Below the pieces are notes generated by a model. It was given only the letters and a program-made list of their open reading frames with translations. It ran no database searches and was not told where the DNA came from. Positions 56,511-64,000 of a stretch of DNA of 64,000 nucleotides are shown in pieces (the first letter of the stretch is position 1; each line of letters opens with the position of its first letter). The position numbers and the translations under genes are program-made. This stretch comes from Triplophysa rosa (lineage: Eukaryota > Chordata > Actinopteri > Cypriniformes > Nemacheilidae), in assembly GCF_024868665.1 (NCBI RefSeq), contig NW_026634371.1, forward strand, positions 10,879 through 74,878. Direction: 5' to 3'.

Positions 56511-57857
56511 CTGTTTCTGTGGTGGTCAGAAGCAAAACATTGGAAGCATAGCCTATTGTCCCTACAATGAGTTAAAGCTGAACGTGAGGTTCCTTTGCAC
56601 ACTAAGCATGGTGTATCCTTGAAGCTTGGAATCATAGGTAGATTCATTTTTCTCATGTTCACATGTTTAGACTGTGCAGCACCACTGTGATTCATCAGAA
56701 CTCTCTCCAGCATACCAATCACCTTTTCCAGAGCCATCTGTTCTGACTGTTTTGAGGGTAGCGGATCTTGTTCGACTTTTATTGAACATGGGCTAGGATT
56801 TACATGCATTTCATTCACAATGACTTTATTTTCACATCGAGGCTTTTCTCTGAATCTGAGACTTTTCTCTGAATGGTACTCGTTCAGGATCTCTTGAACT
56901 TCATAAGCTGTCCATTTGTCTCTGGTTATTTGAGCGAAATGTCAAAGCTAAATCTGAGTTTGGACAGTTTCTTATGAACATGCGTGTGACTTCGCCCAGT
57001 TGGTTATCTAGCACCTTCCCTTGTTGATGCATACACTCAGCTGTGATGTCATCAGCTCGATTCATGCGCAACCAGTAGTCAAAGGGATCCTCCTGAGGTT
57101 CAGGAAGAGTAGTGTAGAAATCTTGCAATGGGATAGTGGAATACTGTTGGCAACTGAAGTGTTTTCGTAACAAGGTGTATATTGCTTCAGGGTTTGAGCT
57201 AATGTCCAAGCCAGTAGAGTGGATCCCCACTTTAACAATGTCTTTGGCTTTGCCTCTTAAGTGGATTAGAATTTCATCACCTTGTTCTTCAATGGGTAGA
57301 AATCCCTTTTTAACAAAGTCTTTCATGAGCTCCACCCACTCGTCAAGCATGACAGTATCTGTCGCATCACCTCTGAAAATTGGAGGGTGTTTCACTTCCC
57401 TTTGACGCACTACTTGAATCTGAGAAGTGTTTGCTGCATGGCTCTGCTGAGACGTGTGTCCACTATTGTCAGTAGTGTGAGCATGACGTGGTGTAGCATC
57501 TGTGCGACTGTGAAAATTAAAATGTGAAAGAATACTGTCTGCTAACTGCAAGCCAACCTGTTGCACTATGTTACCCATCTGGCTCATTAAATCACTAGCA
57601 ATGATTGGAGTCGATGTGCTTAGAGGCTGCATAGTTTCAGAACTAGAATTCACATGAACAGGGCTGTCAGTAGCATTCAGAGCAGAATTTGCCTGTGTTA
57701 TTAACTCTGCACTATTTTTAACACCACCTCTAGTAAAACCAATGTCTGGAAAAGGAATTGGTGTCGCTAACACACCTCTACCCCGACCCACGCTAACAGG
57801 AGTGTTCTCATACTGAGATCCTGTCAATCTTGTGTTTTCCATAATCAGGCAATACAA
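56459..57857 (-). pseudogene. Gypsy-type Gag
   Basis: The minus-strand frame starts at about 57857 and runs to about 56901 (MYCLIMENTRLTG and onwards). After a shift near 56915 it continues to a nucleocapsid knuckle, CFQCFASDHHRNRC (CCHC). Gag packages the element's RNA. The frame break and the loss of later parts make it non-functional as an autonomous unit. Confidence 0.75.
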
Positions 57858-58332
57858 ACATACAAATGACTAAAGAAGAAAAATGTATGCACTATACTGA
57901 AAGAATGGTGTCAGTTCACATCAGCGTTGTTGTTTTTTGTTTTTTTCAGAGTCTTTTCTCAGGCATTTGTTCAGAGTCCCAGAAAAACCTTAAAGTTTGG
58001 CTGATGGCTCCTTGCTGTAAAGGATGAATACAGGCCCGCCGGTCCGATGCAAAGTTGATCTTTGACCACTCGATTGAAATCCGGGTCACGGCACCAATGT
58101 GACCTTTCGCTTTATCATTCTCTGGTCTGTCTCATCCTTCGTAAAAACACTGCGACTCTGAACTGGGATCATGCGATATTTTATTCGAGATGACCTGCAC
58201 ACAGAGCATTTAAGGAAGACATTTGGGTAAGTTTGAACACCGTAGCTCCACCCGCAGCATTTCTCCCTTACTCTGCTGCAGATTCAGTTTTCTCTAGAGA
58301 CAGACCAGAGAATGATAAAGCTAAAGGTCACA

Positions 58333-59249
58333 AATATATGAGTAAATTCTGAGTAATTTGCGCGTAAAACAGACCTTCCCGAAAACTTTCCTCCAGATTC
58401 ACAAATACTTAGTAAACGTCAGATTTGATAGTAAAATGTGTGTGTGTTAATGAATTCCAATCACTCGTAAACAGGGCGCGCATGCACACTGATTCAAAAC
58501 TAGCATAATCCCCGCCTATGAATTATGTAGCAAATTACGTATCTAGGAATGCTGGAAACCCCTGGACTTCATTCTCTGGTTTGGCTACATTATATTGCAT
58601 AATATACTAATAGGCTATGTGCTTACCAATAAATTAATCAATTAAACTGTGTCCACCAAAGCGTTTTTAGTCAGCTAAAATAATATCTCGTGCTCTTCTG
58701 AAAACGACCAGCTGGTGGCGCCTGAGAACGCTTTGGAGGCACTGCGCATTATTCCGGAGATGCGTTGGTTGGTGTGATTTAGAATATCCGCAACAGTTAG
58801 CCTACTAGTATCTTATTTTAAAGAATATTACTTAATATGAAAATGCATTACCCATTAATATTAACTTCTCCTTTGTTGTGTATGATGGTTGGTCAATGTA
58901 GTGTTTGTCCCGCCTCTTCTCCGCTGCGATTGGACGGCTGTGTAAAGATGGACAGTATAATGAGCTCTGCGTTTTACCCAAAGTTAAAAATTATGAAAGA
59001 GAGGGCAAAAGAACTTGTGGAATATCATTATGATACATAGTGCATCAAAATGCAGTGTCATCAGTTTGTCTAAAAGAATACAGAACATTACATGCGGTTT
59101 TACGCACTATTTACACGTGCTATGGAGCAGGTGTACATTTCTTTCGTACCAACTAACATTTTGAAAATACGAACATTTTCATGAATCCGAAAATTACGTC
59201 AAAACAACTTACGAATGATTTACACAAAAAGTCGTTCTGCTCGTGTTTC
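58333..59249. other. no gene recognised
   Basis: Intergenic DNA between the Gypsy LTR and a second THAP-bearing TTAA element. Short frames such as 58837-59040 show no motif. TTAATGAATTCCAATCACTC and nearby words suggest old repeat remains. Confidence 0.35.
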
Positions 59250-59496
59250 ATGAATGAGGCCCATTGAGCGTTTGTTCTCATTTCACCGTGGATTCCTTTG
59301 TGAACAAGGCCCAGATCGACGCTGGATTTGTGGAGAGACTAACATTAAAAAGCAGTGCTGTGCCGTCAATATTGGATCCGATAGGAATGGCGCAGCAATC
59401 TTATGCGAGTAAAACATATTTGTACTATGCGTCACCATTGCTTTGTTAGAGATTGCTTGATATGCCCTGATAGCCCTATTCACATGGGATTACATT

Positions 59497-59560
59497 TACA
59501 TTTAGCAGATGCTTTTATCCAAAGCGACTTACAAATGAGGTAAACAATGGAAGCAATTGG
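59497..59560 (-). repeat. SINE 3' tail fragment
   Basis: TTTAGCAGATGCTTTTATCC and CAAAGCGACTTACAAATGAGG match, inverted, the tail of the SINE at 22676-22821. It continues into less certain repeat DNA up to about 59750. Confidence 0.55.
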
Positions 59561-59887
59561 AACAACATAAGGACAACAAAAAGCATAAGTGCAATAAAAC
59601 TGGTCTCATATAGCCTACCACAGTATAGAATATACAATATATTTTTTTGAAAGAGTAGAAAAGAGATAGAAGTCAGAACTGATCGGTCAGGTACTGACTG
59701 AAGAGATGTGTTCTCAGCCGATTCTTAAAGACTAGTATTACCTGGGGTCTAGTCATTTGTAATAATTGCAGAGGTTGTCTGTGATCTTAGTCCCTTGCAA
59801 ATCGGCCATGTCTGTAATTTGTAAAGTAAAAATTCCCCCACAAATTACCTAACATATATTGACAAACACAGAGGTCCTGTGATAATA

Positions 59888-60915
59888 TTAATCCCGTGTG
59901 AATCGGCATCTCTGTGATTTGGCAGCCTTTTGAAGGCTGGGCGGGACCGGCTCACGGATCTCTGGCAGGCTGGGCGGGACCGGCTCACGGATCTCTGGCA
60001 GGCTGGGCGGGACCGGCTCACGGATCTCTGGCAGGCTGGACAGGACCGGCTCGCGGATCTCTGGAAGACCGGACGGGGCTGGTTCGAGGATCTCTGGCAG
60101 TCCCGACAGGTCCAGCTCAGAACGGGCTTGGAAGCCGAGCGGGAACGGCTCGGAACAGGCTTCGAAGTCAGGCTGGATCGGCTCGGAACTGGCTGGAGAG
60201 GCGTGGCGGCATCCTCGCCGTTTTCTACGGCGATGAGGTTTTACGGAGGAGTGCGGAGCGGATATCGAGTGAATCGGATCTGATCCCCCTCTCTCCACTG
60301 GTTCTGGATGACGACCGCTCAAGTCCTCCTCGGCGTCCCCAACGCGGAAGTTTGAGCCCATCACTTGGAGGACCTGGTTAATGAAGTCCTCCAGAGAGGA
60401 ATCTTCCGCGAAGGGGAGCACGAGAAGGGCGAGCAGATCATCATCCAGACCAGTCAGAAATATATTATTCAAAAAAGGATCGCTCCAACTCACCCGATAG
60501 CTCAACTCCACAAATTCCTCCGCGTACCTTTCAAAAGGTCGTCCAGCCTGTCGCATCTCCCCTATTGCCATGTCTGCCTTGAGGACATCGGCTAGTCCTG
60601 GTGGAAGCGTTGGCATCTTGAATTTTGGGTCCAGTATTCTGTCATGGTTTGCGCAGGGAACAGACAAAACGAGCAGGTAATCAGAAGGATATCTTTAATC
60701 CACGACGAACTCAGGGAAAACACAACACCAAAACATTCAAAACTGGACAATGAAACAACCAAAGAAGAGAACTTATATAACACAGATAATGAGACATAAA
60801 CAGGTGACGTGGATAAACTAATAATGTTCAAATGATGGGGATCAGGTGAGATGGTGAAAAGGATTATGGGAAGTGTAGTCCAGTTGTAAGTGAGGGCAGA
60901 CGGTGGATTGTGACA
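59888..60915 (-). mobile_element. LTR element with gag-like frame, minus strand
   Basis: The LTR at 60915-60640 reads TGTCACAATCCACCG to AACCATGACA on the minus strand, with TATATAAG and ATTAAAG inside. Directly after it the coding region starts (ILDPKFKMPTLPPG and onwards). It includes FERYAEEFVELSYRVSW, which resembles the N-terminal part of Gag-like proteins of fish retroelements, and then a tandem proline-rich repeat (EIREPVPPSLP, four or more copies). It is cut at about 59888. No second LTR is seen. Confidence 0.6.
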
Positions 60916-61470
60916 ACGCCATACAACTATATGCTATACAAACTATATGCAAAGCCTTGCCATCACATCCGGGAAATAAGTCAGTAAATTTGAGTAAAAT
61001 CACAGGCTTCACTTATCCCGTGTGAATGCGCCATGAAATACAGATATGGGGAGGTCATTTATAAATCACACGAGGTCCCCAGATAATACTAATCCCGTGC
61101 GAATGGTGCTAATGTGTAACCTAACATTACGTGTCTAACCAAATTCACAGAAGGCTCCAACTAAGTTTACTACGCAAACTGCTATCCAATCATAGCAGTG
61201 GGCATTTACTTCCAAGTCTTCAATGCGGCACACCCATTAATACCGAGCGTTTGTCGAGCAGATCTCAAAACCCGGGTAGAAAATAGCCTATGCCTTATTG
61301 ATTTTGATGTTTTTAATGTAAAAACCACACAAGTTTCTTCAAAACTGGTCATAACTTCTTTAAGTCAGTCACATATAAAGGTTGACTGGTCTAATTAAAA
61401 TCTAAATAGTACAACTTATAAGTCCTAACTAATTGCTAGTCAGTGAGACCAGTTGTTTTGACAGTCATAT

Positions 61471-61879
61471 AGGGATAGTTCAAAAATCTGTCCTCATTTA
61501 CTCACCATCAGGTTGTTTCAAACCTGTATAAATTTCTTTGTTCCAATGAACACAGAGAAAGATATTTGGAAGAATGTTAGCAATTTTCAGTTCTGGGTTA
61601 TCATCCACTACCATAGTATGATTTTTTGTATTTTTTGAACACATAATGAGATATTTTGAAGAATTTATGAAAACAAAGAGTTCTCGGGCACCTTTGACTA
61701 CAGTTTAATTCTTCATACTATGGTAGTCAATGATGTCCCGGAAATGAAATTTACTAACATTCTTCCAAATATCTGTCTTTGTGGTCATCGGAAACAAAGT
61801 AATTCATACAAGTATGAAATTACATGAGCGTGAGTAAATGATGACAGAATTTTCCGTTTTGGATGAACTATCCCTTTAA
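61471..61879. mobile_element. MITE related to the one at 34903-37110
   Basis: AGGGATAGTTCAAAAATCTG at the left and GGATGAACTATCCC followed by TTAA at the right are inverted. The interior (GATATTTGGAAGAATG at the left, CATTCTTCCAAATATC at the right) is a long palindrome. It is an unbroken copy of the family that the LINE disrupted in the adhesion gene. Confidence 0.75.
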
Positions 61880-61899
61880 CTTAGCTGCTATATTTATGC

Positions 61900-62480
61900 A
61901 ACTGGCCCCCGTTGAGTTTATGTGTGAAACACGCTGCATCTAGACAAGTTATTCTTGTTTGTTGACATAATTCGGAATCTCTTAAGCTGCTATGTGGGCG
62001 AGTTTGTGTGACAGTAAGTTTTGAGAACTTGTAATTGAGGTACTAGTCTGAAATCAGACAGCAGCGTGGCTTCATCTTCAGCTGTTCTGCAGGTATGTCA
62101 GTTCATGTTTTTCTGATTTGCATGGTCATATTTTGTCTGCAATGCTTGTTTTAATTTGAGCAAATGGTCTGAAACTGCTATCAGATCACAGGTTCCCAAA
62201 CATCTCCCATAACTTCTGTGTATTTGGTACTTCATGTAGCCAAGGTTTTACATTTAAGTTAAAATGTAAGAACTATATTCAGTTGTACAGGATTAATTTA
62301 AAGTAGTTGGACCCATGTTCACATTTCAACTGCTTTTATAATGAATTACTAATGTGTTTAAATGGAATAAAAAACATAAACATCAGTCTTTACAGTATGT
62401 GTACTTACAGTGTACTTAGCCAACAAAATGTACTTAATGTACATGAAAACAAACTTTTAAACAAACCAAATGAAATCTTT
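61900..62480 (+). other. possible first exon, otherwise unassigned
   Basis: CTGTTCTGCAG followed by GTATGTCAG at 62093 looks like an exon end with a good donor, and the preceding GC-richer stretch could be a 5' UTR of a gene beyond the window. No coding start is seen. The rest is AT-rich. Confidence 0.25.
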
Positions 62481-62625
62481 GGTAACACTTTACAGTAAGG
62501 TGCTATTTGTTAACAGTAGAAAATGCATTAGCTAATATTGGACAATTTCGTTTTTATTAGCTATTTACTGTGTTAATCCCTATTAATGTTAGTTCATGTC
62601 AATACAGTTATTCATGTTTATTCAT
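62481..62625. repeat. MITE fragment
   Basis: GGTAACACTTTACAGTAAGG and AATGCATTAGCTAATATTGG are the start of a very common non-coding fish repeat. It is interrupted on the right by the LTR at 62626. Confidence 0.6.
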
Positions 62626-63194
62626 TGTCACGACTCTGCTTCATCATGTCATGTCTATTCTTGGTCTTGTAGCAGAGTCATGGCAAAGCCTTAGGTTTTA
62701 TGTGGAGAGAGAGATTGTTGACCTTTCGGCCTTCCATACTCTCTCTCTCTCCTTTTCTTGTCTCTGTTCCCGCCATCTCGTTTCCTCGTTAACTTTCCCT
62801 GAGTGTTTTATTACCCACACCTGCCCCTTGCTAATTATCCTTTGTCTGTCTCCCTATATAATACCCTCATGTTTCATTGTCCTGTGTTCGGTCATTGTGT
62901 GTGCTATATTCAGTTGTCTTGTTCTTGTCCAGTGTTAGCCGTTATTGCCTGTTCCTGTTCCTGTTGTTGCTGTGTCATCATCTTAGTAAGTGTTTAGTTT
63001 AGTTTAGTTTGTCAAGTGTTTATTCAGTCTAGTGTTTAGTCATTCTTCGTTCTGTGCTTGTTTACTATTTTCTTGTTGCTGTTTTTACCCCATCTCGGGT
63101 CCTTGTTTTGTGTTTGTTAAAATAAAGTCTTTTGTGTTAACCCCTTAATCCCCGGCTGCCTGCAATTGGGTTCTTCCCCTGCTGATCCGTGACA
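62626..63194 (+). mobile_element. 5' LTR of an element running off the window
   Basis: It begins TGTCACGACTCTGC and ends GATCCGTGACA. It has CCCTATATAATACCCTCATG as a promoter and AAAATAAAGTC as a poly(A) signal. It is similar to the solo LTR at 43958-44477. The coding region starts three bases after its end. Confidence 0.75.
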
Positions 63195-63196
63195 GA

Positions 63197-64000
63197 ATGA
63201 CCGAACCAACCAGAACCCAGCAGGCAGCTCCAAAGGACGGCACGGCATCGTCCTCGCGGGCCGCCCAAGCCCACTTGCTGCTGGGGTGCCGTCAGGGGAG
63301 TTACGGGAACTGGGAGTTCGCCGGGGCATTCTCGGCGGTGGCGAGGTCGTCTGAGTTTGGCGAGGCGGAGTTCAAGGCGATCTTCAACTGCTGCCTCACT
63401 CAGCGCCTCGCCCCGTCGGAGAAGAGGCTGCTGGCTCCCCTTGGGTTTGCGGACATGGTCAGGTTCGTGGCCAACCGGGACGGTCCCGGGGGTGAGGTTC
63501 CACTCGGAGCTCTCGCCCCACGGTCGACCGCTCCAGAGGGCCTCGTCCTGGCTGCCGCTGCCCGGGGGGACTCAGTACCCTCCGGCCTGAGCTCCACGGT
63601 CCCCGGTTCTCCTGGCGGCGCCTGTTGTGAGTGGGGGAGGAGTGACCTGGGGACAACGTCTGCGAACTCCTCCGACCCAGAACTCCCTCTGTCCTCCACG
63701 GACCCGGCTAACTCGGCCACGGGCCCGATGAATGGGAGGAAGAGGGAGAAGCGTCGAGGAGGAGCGTCCACGCCGGCGTCCAGTCCGGTGATCCAGCTGG
63801 CTGTCCAGTCCGGTGCAGCCGGCGACCAGTCCGGTGCAGCCGGCGTCCAGTCCGGTGCAGCCGGCGTCCAGTCCGGTGCAACCGGCGTCCAGTCCGGTGC
63901 AGCCGGAATCCAGTCCGGTGTCCAGTCCGGCGTCCCAGCTGGTGCAGCAGCCGGCGTCCCAGCCGGCCTTCCAGCCGGCATCAAGCCCTGTCCAGCTGGC
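63197..64000 (+). CDS. gag-like protein of an LTR element, open at the window edge
   Basis: From ATG 63197 the frame is open for 268 codons and reaches the window end without a stop. It starts MTEPTRTQQAAPKDG, contains LGCRQGSYGNWEFAGAFSAV, and ends in a low-complexity tandem repeat of VQSGAAG (from about codon 206). Base composition is GC-rich, unlike the neighbouring DNA. By position just after a 5' LTR it is a Gag-like product, but I see no zinc knuckle in the visible part. The overlapping minus-strand frame is a shadow of its repeats. Confidence 0.65.
   Translation, partial: MTEPTRTQQAAPKDGTASSSRAAQAHLLLGCRQGSYGNWEFAGAFSAVARSSEFGEAEFKAIFNCCLTQRLAPSEKRLLAPLGFADMVRFVANRDGPGGEVPLGALAPRSTAPEGLVLAAAARGDSVPSGLSSTVPGSPGGACCEWGRSDLGTTSANSSDPELPLSSTDPANSATGPMNGRKREKRRGGASTPASSPVIQLAVQSGAAGDQSGAAGVQSGAAGVQSGATGVQSGAAGIQSGVQSGVPAGAAAGVPAGLPAGIKPCPAG

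Larger units (their letters stand above)
54661..58332 (-). mobile_element. Ty3/Gypsy-type LTR retrotransposon, 3' truncated
   Basis: On the minus strand: LTR 58332-58098 (TGTGACCTTTAGC to GCGAAAGGTCACA), primer binding site 58096-58081 (TGGTGCCGTGACCCGG), a leader, Gag, protease and reverse transcriptase. RNase H, integrase and the second LTR are missing. The body ends at 54661, where it meets an opposite-facing LTR and primer site. Damage includes a frameshift in Gag and a stop between protease and reverse transcriptase. Confidence 0.85.
59250..61359 (+). mobile_element. TTAA-type THAP-bearing element (copy B), with nested insertions
   Basis: 59264-59449 carries the C-terminal half of the same THAP unit as copy A (VDSFVNKAQIDAGFVERL). 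61105-61300 matches copy A at 38898-39080. Between them are a SINE tail and an LTR-gag fragment. The right end is near TTAA 61360-61363. The 5' end of the THAP domain is lost. Confidence 0.55.

Noticed and set aside
59914..60381. Plus-strand glycine- and tryptophan-rich repeat protein
   Set aside because: It is the antisense reading of the proline-rich repeat in the minus-strand gag-like frame behind the LTR at 60640-60915.
63400..63984. Minus-strand 194-codon protein
   Set aside because: It is the mirror of the GC-rich tandem repeat in the plus-strand frame that starts just after the LTR. Its repeats (PDWTPAA) follow from the same DNA periodicity.
1..64000. A bacterial-style defence or biosynthetic system
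   Set aside because: There are no gene clusters, operons or ribosome binding sites. The intron structure and repeats are those of a fish genome.

Overview
The window is vertebrate nuclear DNA, almost certainly from a teleost fish and most probably a cyprinid-type genome. Genes have many short exons with GT-AG junctions. Intergenic and intronic DNA is packed with fish DNA transposons (hAT, Tc1/mariner, TTAA-type elements with THAP domains, palindromic MITEs), tRNA-derived SINEs, an L2-type LINE and several LTR elements. There are no operons or bacterial signals.

Layout. (1) 465-9350 holds a decayed 20-exon transposon gene: an intact-looking retroviral-type integrase (HHCC, DDE, GPY/F-like tail) spliced in frame to a ULP1-type cysteine protease, i.e. 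a Ginger-like transposase. A hAT element sits at one of its splice acceptors, and two introns carry a Tc1 MITE and a 32-bp minisatellite of about 43 copies. (2) 9670-15100 is a stack of nested hAT and MITE elements, two of them with 8-bp target duplications. (3) 15579-16276 is a small three-exon gene of the DCC (DUF393) family with an in-frame stop. (4) 17864-21785 is a nine-exon pnpla8-like (iPLA2-gamma) lipase gene, with an in-frame TGA in exon 1. (5) 24600-37506 is an L1-family cell adhesion gene that I call neurofascin-like (nfasc): signal peptide, six Ig domains, four FnIII domains, one membrane span and a cytoplasmic tail with the 12-bp RSLE micro-exon and an FIGEY ankyrin motif. All 26 coding exons splice in phase to a 1172-residue protein. 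An L2-type LINE nested in a TTAA MITE lies in its last intron.

(6) 38140-64000 contains no convincing host gene. It is accessory DNA: two copies of a THAP-bearing TTAA element, a decayed ERV-like LTR element with nested insertions, a 1.7-kb hAT element, a 5.2-kb THAP-bearing TTAA element that encloses a further element carrying an intron-containing gene fragment, a truncated minus-strand Gypsy element colliding with an opposite-facing LTR, and two LTR elements whose coding region begins directly after the LTR without an obvious primer binding site. The last of these runs off the right edge as an open reading frame.

The two clear host genes are adjacent and in the same orientation. That order recalls the PNPLA8-NRCAM pair of mammals and suggests a duplicated ancestral block. 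Family names come from motifs read by eye; no database search was possible.
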